From NCBI RefSeq assembly GCF_008764245.1, contig NZ_VTQV01000026.1, positions 1-61,393 on the forward strand: 61,393 nucleotides of DNA, in the 5' to 3' direction. Below, piece after piece: positions 8,727 through 16,243 of this stretch. Within the stretch, counting starts at the first letter, position 1, and the number at the start of each line of letters is the position of its first letter. The notes beneath the pieces are model-generated. The model was not told the DNA's origin. It did no database searches and saw only the letters and a list, made by a program, of their open reading frames with translations. Source of the stretch: Bacillus subtilis. Its GTDB lineage: Bacteria > Bacillota > Bacilli > Bacillales > Bacillaceae_C. The position numbers and the translations under genes were made by a program.

Positions 8727-8751
8727 GAGAAAAAAGTAGAGGAGTAAAAAC

Positions 8752-9213
8752 ATGAAAAGAATATCCTGGAACCAATATTTTATGGCACAAAGTCAATTAC
8801 TATCATCTCGCAGTACTTGTACAAGATTAGCGGTTGGCGCTACGATTGTAAGAGATAAGCGGATGATCGCAGGCGGTTATAACGGTTCCATTGCAGGTGG
8901 CACTCATTGTGCGGATGAGGGCTGTTATATTGTCGATAATCATTGTGTCCGAACGATTCATGCTGAAATGAATGCCATCCTCCAATGTGCGAAATTCGGA
9001 GTAGCAACAGAGGGAGCGGAAATTTATGTCACACATTTTCCGTGTTTACAATGCTGTAAAGCCCTTATTCAAGCGGGAATAAAAGCTGTTTACTATGCTG
9101 AAGATTATAAAAATCACCCATATGCCCTAGAACTTCTTGAACAAGCAAATGTGAAAACAGAGAAAGTTCCTCTTGATAAGGACGTCTTCCTATCATTTGC
9201 GGAGAGTGTCTAA
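8752..9213 (+). CDS. comEB: dCMP deaminase ComEB
   Basis: A zinc-dependent deoxycytidylate deaminase that makes dUMP for thymidylate synthesis. The zinc and catalytic motifs HAEMNA (about residues 69-74) and PCLQCCK (about 98-104) are present, as is the N-terminal TCTRLAVGATIV. It sits in the comE operon although the B. subtilis protein is not required for uptake. At 153 residues it lacks the longer tail of B. subtilis ComEB (about 189 residues, from memory). The start ATG follows AGAGGAG. Confidence 0.93.
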   Translation: MKRISWNQYFMAQSQLLSSRSTCTRLAVGATIVRDKRMIAGGYNGSIAGGTHCADEGCYIVDNHCVRTIHAEMNAILQCAKFGVATEGAEIYVTHFPCLQCCKALIQAGIKAVYYAEDYKNHPYALELLEQANVKTEKVPLDKDVFLSFAESV

Positions 9214-9225
9214 TAGGCTTTTTCT

Positions 9226-9279
9226 AGGAGCTGCCCAAAAGCTTAGGGTAACTGGATAGGGACTTTTCGGACAGCTCCT
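9226..9279. repeat. Imperfect inverted repeat between comEB and comEC
   Basis: Left arm AGGAGCTGCCCAAAAG (9226-9241) pairs with CTTTTCGGACAGCTCCT (9263-9279), with one bulge and one G-U wobble, around a 21-base loop. No T-run follows on the plus strand, so it is not a convincing terminator. It may be a mobile-repeat relic or a structure tuning comEC expression. Confidence 0.6.
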
Positions 9280-9313
9280 TCATTATGCAATGATATTGAA
9301 TAAAGGAGATGCT

Positions 9314-11611
9314 ATGTTTACAGGTAGATGGATTTTTTTAGCACTTGCTTCACTGACGGGCCTCTTAATCACGCTTGAATTCCATTTATTTTCTATTTTA
9401 TTGACACTCTTGCTCATGATCAGAGTCATACTTGAAAAAAATATCAAGCTTTTGTTAACTTGTTGTGTATGTCTTTTGATTTTTTCGAGCATTGGCTTCC
9501 TCAAAGAAAAAAATAATCGCTCCATTTATAATCAAGGGGACATGACCACGACCATTACATTTCAACAATTCCCTCTCATTGATGGAGATCGGTTAAAGGC
9601 GATCGTCGTCACCGATCACGAGAAACTCCAGTTACAGTATCTTATCCAAACTGAGCAAGAAAAGGAATTCTTAAAAAGGTCGATTCAAGCTGGTACTGTT
9701 TGCAAAATCTCAGGTGAATTGCTCGAACCAATGCAAAATACGAATGAACATGCCTTTGATTATGCTAAGTATTTAAAAAGGCATAATATCCATTGGATTC
9801 TCCAGCCCTCGAAAAATACGCTTCAAAATTGTACCTCTAGCAAAAAATCACTTACCCATTACATCATCAATATTCGCGAACAAGGAATTCGTCTTGTTGA
9901 GGAAAACTTTCCCACCACACTTCTCCCTTATGTGAACGCCCTTATTTTTGGCGAACGAACCTTTTTTGATGAAGATCTATTGAATGCTTATCAGCGTTTG
10001 GGTATTATCCATTTATTGGCCATTTCTGGCCTTCATGTTGGGTTCATAATGGGCTTTCTTTATTACTTCTTTAAAAGAATCGGTTTAACCAAAGAAGTCA
10101 CGTACTGGGTTTTTGTTGGTTTCTTGCCACTGTATGCAATGATAACGGGCGCCAATCCTCCGGTTATTAGGGCAGTGCTGATGATGCTGTTTCTTCTGTC
10201 ATCAAAAAAGTGGCGTCTGCCGCTTACTACAATGGATACGGTTGCCATCAGTTTTATCCTCTTTATTTTGTTTCATCCTTATATTATTTATCAAGCGGGT
10301 TTTCAATTATCCTTTGCTGTATCAATGGGATTAGTTATGATGTCAAATGGCTTTTCGAAAGAAACTTCATTTCTTAAGACTTTGTTTGAAACATCTCTTA
10401 CTTCAATGCTCGTTTCTCTCCCCATTTTAGTGTGGCACTTTTATGAATTCTCGATCGTGAGTCTTATTGCGAATATGTTTTTTGTTCCGTTTTATTCATT
10501 GATCGTGCTTCCTTCTGCGATTTTTACTTGGGTGTTACAATTTGTAGATGATAAGATCTTTATATTTTTTACCAATGTTTTATCAAAGATTTTGATCTTT
10601 TCCGAACATGTTGTGACGCATGTAAGCTCATGGAAATTTTCTTCTGTTATTACGGGAAAACCAAGCGGCATTGCCCTATTCTTCATCATCCTTGGAATTG
10701 GGGTCTATTTTCTTTTGCGGGAAAAGAAAAAGTTTCGGGTAGTTGCCGTTTTTCCCCTCCTAATCATTTTCATCATCTATTTTGGGGGATTACATTACTC
10801 GACAAAGGGAGAAGTGGTTTTTATTGATGTCGGGCAGGGGGATAGTATTTTTATTCAATTGCCCTATAATCGGGGGACTTATCTAATTGACACTGGAGGA
10901 CAGATTGATTTTCCGAAAGATGAATGGAGAGTGCGGGAAAGTCCATTTGATACAGGGAAGGATATTTTGCTTCCTTTTTTAAAAAGCAAAGGTGTGCAGA
11001 AAATTGATAAATTAATTTTAACACATGCAGATATTGATCATATGGGAGCTGGTGAGGAGCTTTTAAATCAAATAAAGATAAAGGAAGTTCATATCCCTCC
11101 GAACTCTTGGGAAAAACCAATGATGAAAGCTTTTCTAACGAAGGCAGAGGAAAAAGATGTGAAGATCACGGTTAGTAAGGCAGGGGAGAAATGGGAAAAT
11201 ATATCGGGTTCATTTTCATTCATTTATCCTTTAGATGAAAAGTATCTAGATAATAATTCTTCACTTGTTTTGCTAGCAGATTTTGGTGGATTGAAGTGGT
11301 TGTTTACGGGTGACTTAGAGATAGAAGGAGAAATGGAATTATTACAGACTTTTGGAGAATTGCCAACGGATGTTTTAAAGGTTGGTCATCATGGGAGTAA
11401 GACATCAACAAGTATTGAATTATTAGAAAGAATCAAGCCTAAATATGCGATAATATCTGCCGGTAGGAATAATCGTTACGGACACCCACATCCCGATGTG
11501 TTAGAAAATCTGCAAAAATTCAATGTGAAGGTTTTTCGGATCGATGAACAGGGGGCATTACATTATAAATTTTCACATAAGGGTGGAACGTTTCAAACCA
11601 TCCCTCAATAA
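9314..11611 (+). CDS. comEC: DNA internalization channel protein ComEC/Rec2
   Basis: ComEC forms the inner-membrane channel that carries single-stranded DNA into competent cells. The roughly 765-residue protein shows N-terminal hydrophobic segments and an OB-like extracellular part. Then come the central ComEC/Rec2 competence domain (HLLAISGLHVGFIMGF near 235-250) with many membrane spans, and a C-terminal metallo-beta-lactamase-like domain with the metal motif THADIDHMG and KVGHHGS. The latter is thought to degrade the non-transported strand. The ATG at 9314 is 5-6 bases after AAAGGAGA; an upstream in-frame ATG at 9290 lacks an SD. Confidence 0.95.
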   Translation: MFTGRWIFLALASLTGLLITLEFHLFSILLTLLLMIRVILEKNIKLLLTCCVCLLIFSSIGFLKEKNNRSIYNQGDMTTTITFQQFPLIDGDRLKAIVVTDHEKLQLQYLIQTEQEKEFLKRSIQAGTVCKISGELLEPMQNTNEHAFDYAKYLKRHNIHWILQPSKNTLQNCTSSKKSLTHYIINIREQGIRLVEENFPTTLLPYVNALIFGERTFFDEDLLNAYQRLGIIHLLAISGLHVGFIMGFLYYFFKRIGLTKEVTYWVFVGFLPLYAMITGANPPVIRAVLMMLFLLSSKKWRLPLTTMDTVAISFILFILFHPYIIYQAGFQLSFAVSMGLVMMSNGFSKETSFLKTLFETSLTSMLVSLPILVWHFYEFSIVSLIANMFFVPFYSLIVLPSAIFTWVLQFVDDKIFIFFTNVLSKILIFSEHVVTHVSSWKFSSVITGKPSGIALFFIILGIGVYFLLREKKKFRVVAVFPLLIIFIIYFGGLHYSTKGEVVFIDVGQGDSIFIQLPYNRGTYLIDTGGQIDFPKDEWRVRESPFDTGKDILLPFLKSKGVQKIDKLILTHADIDHMGAGEELLNQIKIKEVHIPPNSWEKPMMKAFLTKAEEKDVKITVSKAGEKWENISGSFSFIYPLDEKYLDNNSSLVLLADFGGLKWLFTGDLEIEGEMELLQTFGELPTDVLKVGHHGSKTSTSIELLERIKPKYAIISAGRNNRYGHPHPDVLENLQKFNVKVFRIDEQGALHYKFSHKGGTFQTIPQ

Positions 11612-11663
11612 GATATAGTAAAGCGACAAAAAATATAACATACCCGCGTAGCAATGGTTTGGC

Positions 11664-11697
11664 CTAAACAAAAAAAGTCTGCATGAGAGCAAACTTT
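11664..11697 (-). terminator. Terminator of yqzM (minus strand)
   Basis: Arms AAAGTCTGC (11674-11682) and GCAAACTTT (11689-11697) pair with a single mismatch. Read on the minus strand the hairpin is followed by a seven-T run and more T-rich sequence, so it ends yqzM transcription. It may also slow read-through from comEC. Confidence 0.65.
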
Positions 11698-11707
11698 CTT
11701 TAAAAAA

Positions 11708-11842
11708 TTACTTTCCTACAATTTCAATAACCGTTCCTAATACAAAAATAGCAGCGAAGAAAACAAAAGAAACGACAAAACCAACACCTGAGTCTATCGC
11801 GTCATTTCGTTTCGATTGTACATTTTTTTCAAATTCGTTCAC
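11708..11842 (-). CDS. yqzM: YqzM family small membrane protein
   Basis: A 44-residue minus-strand ORF from GTG 11842 reads MNEFEKNVQSKRNDAIDSG, followed by one hydrophobic helix (residues about 20-43). This is the B. subtilis YqzM sequence type, found in the same place between comEC and holA. A perfect AGGAGGG lies just upstream. Function is unknown. The sequence suggests a single-span membrane protein with a charged N-terminus. Confidence 0.85.
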   Translation of the reverse strand: MNEFEKNVQSKRNDAIDSGVGFVVSFVFFAAIFVLGTVIEIVGK

Positions 11843-12032
11843 TTCTATCCCTCCTGTTTCCACTTATAGTATAGACGAAGACTTAAAAAAAATCCACTTT
11901 TTCCATTACCACTGTTGTCAAGAGTTTACACCCATACTTTTTAGTAACGAGGTCACAATATAGATACAAGAAGATACTTCTTATATTCTGCAGAATGATA
12001 ACCAACAAGTAAGAAGCGCATGCGCTATGTTC

Positions 12033-12115
12033 CGCTACAGGAAAAGACTCCTAGGACTTTTCCTTGTAGCGTTCATCATAGATCTGAGACAAATCGACTT
12101 ATGTTGATTTGTCTC
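12033..12115. other. Two consecutive stem-loops upstream of holA
   Basis: The 343-base spacer between yqzM and holA (11843-12185) has no gene I can support, but it holds two strong hairpins. The first pairs CGCTACAGGAAAAG (12033-12046) with CTTTTCCTTGTAGCG (12057-12071), with one bulge. The second pairs GAGACAAATCGAC (12086-12098) with GTTGATTTGTCTC (12103-12115) over 13 bp with one G-U wobble and a TTAT loop. Only three Ts follow the second. They could be terminators, a short structured RNA, or both. Confidence 0.5.
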
Positions 12116-12185
12116 TTTGCACTTGTCAAATGAGCCCAGCTTTCTTACGATATAATAAGAAGATGAATGAGAGAAGGGCTAGAAC

Positions 12186-13208
12186 ATGAAAATTTGGGAT
12201 CAATTAGAAAAAAAACAATTTGCTTCTTTGTATTTATTATACGGAACAGAAAGTTATGTAATCAATGAAACAAAGCAAAAAATAGTGACAAATGTGTTAA
12301 CAGATGAGGAAATGGACTTTAATTTATCTGTTTACGATATGGAGGAAACTCCAATAGAACAGGCATTAGAGGATGCAGAAACATTCCCCTTTTTTGGAGA
12401 AAAAAAATTGGTGATTTTACATAACCCGATCTTTCTTACCTCAGAAAAGTCAAAGGAGAAAGTGGAACATAATCTGAAAAAATTAGAGACCTATATACTA
12501 GAGCCAGCGCCTTATACGATTTTAGTGTTTGCGGGTGATTATGAAAAATTAGATGAAAGGAAAAAAATAACGAAATTATTAAAGAAACATGCAGAAGTGG
12601 TGGAAGGGAAAAAACTAAACGAGAAAGAGTTAGTTGTCTGGGTTCAACAACAAGCAGCAGATCGGCAAGTGAAAATGGACCAATCCGCCGTTGATTTATT
12701 AGTAAATTTAGTTGGTCCCGATTTAACTCGTCTTCATTCAGAACTTGAGAAAATATTTTTGTATGTTGAACCAGAGAAGGAAGTTCATATTGAAACAATA
12801 GAAAAATTGGCTTCCCGGTCATTAGAACAAAATATATTTGATTTAATTGATAAAGTTGTCCAACGGAAAATGGACCAAGCTTTCAGAATATATTATGACT
12901 TACGAAAGCAAAATGAGGAGCCTATCAAAATTTTAGCCTTAATTGCAAGTCAATTTCGTTTGATTTATCAAGTAAAAGAATTGGTTAAACGTGGCTATGG
13001 ACAAACCCAGATTGCCAGTACATTAAAAGTCCATCCTTTTCGGATAAAGCTTGCCGCCGGACAAGCTCGGTCTTTTTCTGAAGCGGAATTAGCGGAAATT
13101 ATCAAGCTTTTATCACAAACAGACCTAAAACTTAAAACTGGAGGAGCGGGGAGAGAGGTCGCTTTAGAATTGTTTTTACTTCAATTAGGAAACGTAAATG
13201 AAGATTAA
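12186..13208 (+). CDS. holA: DNA polymerase III subunit delta
   Basis: The delta subunit opens the beta sliding clamp as part of the clamp loader. The 340-residue protein has the family's N-terminal LYLLYGTESYVINE with a beta-binding helix. Also present are FFGEKKLVIL near 64-73, a central KL..KELVVWV lid-like region, and the C-terminal collar helices (RSLEQNIFDLIDKV and LALIASQFRLIYQVKEL). The ATG at 12186 is preceded by GAGAAGGGCT. A terminator follows. A TATAAT hexamer at 12151-12156 may be its -10, but no -35 at good spacing is visible. Confidence 0.93.
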   Translation: MKIWDQLEKKQFASLYLLYGTESYVINETKQKIVTNVLTDEEMDFNLSVYDMEETPIEQALEDAETFPFFGEKKLVILHNPIFLTSEKSKEKVEHNLKKLETYILEPAPYTILVFAGDYEKLDERKKITKLLKKHAEVVEGKKLNEKELVVWVQQQAADRQVKMDQSAVDLLVNLVGPDLTRLHSELEKIFLYVEPEKEVHIETIEKLASRSLEQNIFDLIDKVVQRKMDQAFRIYYDLRKQNEEPIKILALIASQFRLIYQVKELVKRGYGQTQIASTLKVHPFRIKLAAGQARSFSEAELAEIIKLLSQTDLKLKTGGAGREVALELFLLQLGNVNED

Positions 13209-13211
13209 AAA

Positions 13212-13237
13212 AACGTCCCAAACGGGGCGTTTTTTTG
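13212..13237 (+). terminator. Terminator after holA
   Basis: Stem AACGTCCC (13212-13219) with GGGGCGTT (13224-13231), loop AAAC, one G-U pair, followed by a T-run through 13236. Confidence 0.85.
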
Positions 13238-13244
13238 ATTATGA

Positions 13245-13412
13245 ATTTATAAATTCTAGCTTGTGGATAACTTGCATGATGTTGCGGTCGATCTAGCTCC
13301 AGGCGCCATCGGCTCGAGGTCAAATAACCTGGGACAAGGAAAGGCAAAGAACGCCTTTCTTTGTCCTAGAACATTTGCTTGTCGCCGATAGGCGGGTGCC
13401 TTACGCTTTTCC
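13245..13412 (-). repeat. Mosaic intergenic repeat, copy 1 (with variable-stem hairpin)
   Basis: The holA-rpsT spacer holds a repeat shared with 19308-19508, where it lies in the opposite orientation, and in part with 57868-58066 and 61275-61393. Its start carries ATTCTAGCTTGTGGATAACT and TCTAGCTCCAGGCGCC. Its core is a hairpin with arms GGGACAAGGAAAGGC (13331-13345) and GCCTTTCTTTGTCCT (13353-13367). The flanks are TCGAGGTCAAATAACC before it and AGAACATTTGCTTGTCGCC after it. The flanks match copy 2 exactly on the other strand, but the stem does not. No gene is seen. Confidence 0.75.
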
Positions 13413-13415
13413 TGA

Positions 13416-13676
13416 TTATGCCATATGGCTCAATTTTTTTGATAGACGAGCTTTTTGACGATTAGCAGTATTTTTGTGGATTAAACCTTTTGTTGCTGCT
13501 TTATCTAATTGTTTTACGGCAGTTTTAAATAATTCTTTTGCATCTTCTTGATTCGCTTCCGTAGCTGCTTCAAACTTTCTTATGGCAGTACGCATAGCAG
13601 ATTTTGCTGCTGCATTTTGTGCGCTTTTTGCATCATTCACTTTTACGCGTTTAATAGCTGATTTAATGTTTGGCAT
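13416..13676 (-). CDS. rpsT: 30S ribosomal protein S20
   Basis: An 86-residue, lysine- and alanine-rich protein that binds 16S rRNA early in 30S assembly. It starts [16 protein letters not shown] and contains the typical [15 protein letters not shown] and [16 protein letters not shown] blocks. The start at 13676 sits just after AGGAGGTGAAAGG on the minus strand; the longer MKGMPN form would start inside the SD. It lies opposite holA and gpr, as in B. subtilis. Confidence 0.96.
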   Translation of the reverse strand: MPNIKSAIKRVKVNDAKSAQNAAAKSAMRTAIRKFEAATEANQEDAKELFKTAVKQLDKAATKGLIHKNTANRQKARLSKKLSHMA

Positions 13677-13852
13677 TCCTTTCACCTCCTGTATAGCATC
13701 GAGATTCTATATCACTCGACCAATACCGTTATAAACGATAAGAACAAAGGATATTTTATCAAACAGACTGCCGGATTGCAATACTTCTGAATGAAATTTG
13801 GAAAGGAAGGAAATGATGTGAAAAAGAAAGGAATAGAACGGAGGAGCTTGTA

Positions 13853-14980
13853 ATGACAGAAAAAGACATAGATTTAAATCAATATTCTGTGCGGACAGAC
13901 CTCGCAACAGAAGCTTTTGAAATAGCTTTAGAGCAATTAACTGGAAAGAGAAAGAACAAGGTTGAGAACAAGGAAATTGAAGGTGTCATCATCCAAGAAA
14001 AAATGGAAAATGACATGAAGATTTCTATGGCAACAGTCACGGCTGAAGGAGAAAAGCGTGTTGGGAAAAAGCAAGGCCATTATCTTACCCTTGAAGTACA
14101 AGGAATTCGCTCACAAGATAGTCACACGCAACAAGAAGTTCAAAAGGTATTTACTCGTGAGTTTCACTCTTTTCTGCAAATGCTGAAAATTTCTAAAGAT
14201 GCTAGTTGTTTAGTTGTCGGGTTAGGAAACTGGAATGTCACACCAGATGCCTTAGGGCCAAGTGTTTGTGAGAATTTAATCATAACCAGGCATTTATTTC
14301 AATTACAACCAGAAAATGTGGAGAAAGGCTATCGCGCTGTTAGTGCGATTGCTCCCGGCGTAATGGGGCTTACCGGAATCGAAACAAGTGACATTATTTT
14401 TGGGGTTATAGAGAAATCCAAACCGGATTTTGTCATTGCGATCGACGCACTTGCTTCAAGATCCATTGAAAGGGTGAATGCTACTATTCAAATTTCAGAT
14501 ACAGGTATCCATCCAGGATCTGGGGTAGGGAATAAACGAAAAGAATTAAGTAAAGAGACACTAGGGGTCCCGGTTATTTCAATTGGAGTTCCAACTGTCG
14601 TAGATGCTGTGACGATTACAAGTGATACGATTGATTTTATTTTAAAGCATTTTGGTAAGGAATTAAAAGAATCAGGGCGCCCCTCAAGATCCTTAGCCCC
14701 TGCTGGTATGACGTTTGGGGAAAAGAAGAAGCTAACCGAAGAAGATTTACCCGGAGAGAGTGAAAGGCAAACTTTTTTGGGAATGTTAGGTGTCCTGGAT
14801 GAAGAGGAGAAGAGGGGATTGATTTCAGAGGTGCTGGCCCCATTAGGTCATAATTTAATGGTAACACCTAAAGAAGTAGATGTATTCATTGAGGATATGG
14901 CTAATTTATTAGCAACTGGCTTAAATGCGGCCTTACATGCGGCGGTTGACCAAACAGATACTGGATTTAAAACTAGATAA
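13853..14980 (+). CDS. gpr: Germination protease GPR
   Basis: GPR degrades the small acid-soluble spore proteins at germination. The 375-residue sequence matches B. subtilis GPR closely: [45 protein letters not shown] and [15 protein letters not shown] are all present. It is made as a zymogen in the forespore. The TDLATEAFE segment near residues 15-23 corresponds to the self-cleavage region. The ATG follows GGAGGAGC. In B. subtilis spoIIP lies next; here it does not, and yqxA follows after 66 bases. Confidence 0.96.
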   Translation: MTEKDIDLNQYSVRTDLATEAFEIALEQLTGKRKNKVENKEIEGVIIQEKMENDMKISMATVTAEGEKRVGKKQGHYLTLEVQGIRSQDSHTQQEVQKVFTREFHSFLQMLKISKDASCLVVGLGNWNVTPDALGPSVCENLIITRHLFQLQPENVEKGYRAVSAIAPGVMGLTGIETSDIIFGVIEKSKPDFVIAIDALASRSIERVNATIQISDTGIHPGSGVGNKRKELSKETLGVPVISIGVPTVVDAVTITSDTIDFILKHFGKELKESGRPSRSLAPAGMTFGEKKKLTEEDLPGESERQTFLGMLGVLDEEEKRGLISEVLAPLGHNLMVTPKEVDVFIEDMANLLATGLNAALHAAVDQTDTGFKTR

Positions 14981-15046
14981 TTTTGTTCTACTATTTTTTA
15001 AAACTGCATATGATTTAGTAGAGATAATGATAGTGAGGTGGAAGGA

Positions 15047-15382
15047 ATGGGGAAATTTGTATTTAAATCATTACTCATGTTGATATTTTTATTTGTTGGT
15101 GTTCTAATTGGTATGAACAAAGCGAATCAAGGTATGAATGATATGAGAGGTTACAGCGATTCCTCATTCCAGACGCCTGTGAATATACAAACAACGGAAG
15201 AGGGTTCTCTCAATGCAGCTGTATTAGGAAACGAATTCTCCTCTTTTAATTTGGATGAGAAAAAGGAGAAGTTGGAAAAGGCAAAATCATTTAACTTTTT
15301 TTCGGAAATCGGCAAGTTAGTGGCTGATGTAGTTTCTAGTATTGCCCAAGCAGTTATTAATTTTTTTGCTAGTCTTTTTTAA
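15047..15382 (+). CDS. yqxA: YqxA family protein (DUF3679)
   Basis: A 111-residue protein with one N-terminal membrane segment (about residues 5-24, LLMLIFLFVGVLIGM) and a mostly polar remainder ending in a hydrophobic helix (VSSIAQAVINFFASLF). Position and pattern fit B. subtilis YqxA, whose role is unknown; it accompanies the sporulation genes gpr and spoIIP there. The ATG at 15047 is 5-6 bases after TGAGGTGG, better than the in-frame GTG 15038. Its stop is only a few bases from the left end of the IS200-like element. Confidence 0.78.
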   Translation: MGKFVFKSLLMLIFLFVGVLIGMNKANQGMNDMRGYSDSSFQTPVNIQTTEEGSLNAAVLGNEFSSFNLDEKKEKLEKAKSFNFFSEIGKLVADVVSSIAQAVINFFASLF

Positions 15383-15384
15383 CT

Positions 15385-16033
15385 TACAAATGCGTGGTCT
15401 AACTCCACCGTCTTTAGACGGTATCAGCTTTTAGCCTTTCCCTTATATGTCCATACTTTAGATGAGGTGAAAGTATTGGACGGATATAGAAAAAGTAGCC
15501 ATGCGGTATATGATATCAAGTACCATGTAATATGGGTGACCAAGTACAGATATAAAGTGCTCCGCGGACAGATTGCAATAAGGGCAAGGCAGTTGATAAG
15601 ACAAGGTTGTGAAGCGAGAGGAATTACCATTTTGCAAGGCAGCGTTGGAAAAGATCATATTCATTTGTTATTATCCTGCCCTCCGAGTATGGCACCAAGT
15701 AAAATCTTACAATACTTGAAAGGGAGATCTTCAAGATTGTTGCAGGATGAATTTCCAGAGCTTAAAAAGAGATATTGGGGCCAGCACTTATGGGCTAGGG
15801 GCTATTTTTGTGCAACAGTGGGCACCGTGACGGAAGAAATAATAAGAAATTATATAGCAAATCAATTCAATGAAGGTAATGATGAAATCTTCAAGATTGA
15901 TGAATGAGTTTAGTCTAAATTTAGAGTATGCTTTAGCTTTTGTACTTTGAGCAGGACTTCAGCCTGAGATACGACTTTCAGTCGTCGACATTTATGTCAA
16001 AATCCACCTGCTTCAAGCAGGTGGTCGTTTAAG
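15385..16033 (+). mobile_element. IS200/IS605-type insertion sequence (tnpA only)
   Basis: About 650 bases between yqxA and lepA form a single-transposase element. The left end has the small hairpin CCGTCTTTAGACGG (15408-15421). The right end has a stronger one, CCACCTGCTTCAAGCAGGTGG (16004-16024). As expected for this class there are no terminal inverted repeats and no obvious target duplication. TnpA of this family recognises the subterminal hairpins on single-stranded DNA. The left end lies near a TTAC that could be the insertion tetranucleotide. Exact ends are estimates. Confidence 0.75.
15476..15907 (+). CDS. tnpA: IS200/IS605 family transposase TnpA (Y1 HUH)
   Basis: A 143-residue Y1 transposase that cuts and joins single-stranded DNA through a tyrosine. 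The HUH motif is HIH at residues 61-63 (within KDHIHLLLS) and the catalytic tyrosine is Tyr126 in RNYIANQ. The N-terminal MDGYRKSSHAVYDIKYHVIW is typical of the family. TTG 15476 follows GATGAGGTGA; GTG 15467 is inside that site. All key residues are intact, so it may be active. No tnpB accompanies it. Confidence 0.92.
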   Translation: MDGYRKSSHAVYDIKYHVIWVTKYRYKVLRGQIAIRARQLIRQGCEARGITILQGSVGKDHIHLLLSCPPSMAPSKILQYLKGRSSRLLQDEFPELKKRYWGQHLWARGYFCATVGTVTEEIIRNYIANQFNEGNDEIFKIDE

Positions 16034-16078
16034 TACCATAGTAAATGGGGACCTCTTTTCGAGTGGGTCAAACTAAGT

Positions 16079-16138
16079 AGAACATGAGTGAAGGTTGAAG
16101 GAAGGTTATCTTTTCAATCTACTGATGTTCTTTTTTAT
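16079..16138 (+). terminator. Stem-loop terminator upstream of lepA
   Basis: AGAACAT (from 16079) pairs with ATGTTCT close to a T-run at about 16131-16136, and an inner GTTGAA/TTCAA pairing extends the stem imperfectly. It would stop read-through from the gpr-yqxA unit or the IS into lepA. Confidence 0.55.
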
Positions 16139-16193
16139 ATTCATAAAGAAAAGAGGAAGAAGCGCTTTTCCATTTCACTTTTGCTAATACTGC

Positions 16194-16202
16194 TGTTATA
16201 AT
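16194..16202 (+). promoter_or_regulatory. Extended -10 promoter candidate for lepA
   Basis: TGTTATAAT at 16194-16202, with a weak TTTCAC 18 bases upstream of the hexamer. It lies 42 bases before the lepA ATG and just after the terminator-like hairpin. Confidence 0.5.
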
Positions 16203-16243
16203 TTAGCCTAGCAATCATGTGTCGATTAACAGGAGTGAACGGA

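Noticed and set aside
13261-13272. DnaA box TTGTGGATAA in the holA-rpsT repeat
   Set aside because: It is a single match inside the mosaic repeat (a related TAGTGGATAA occurs in the 61.3 kb copy), not a cluster, so regulation is not supported.
13245-13412. CRISPR array
   Set aside because: The repeats here and at 19.3, 57.9 and 61.3 kb are single, dispersed and mosaic, without regular spacers or cas genes.
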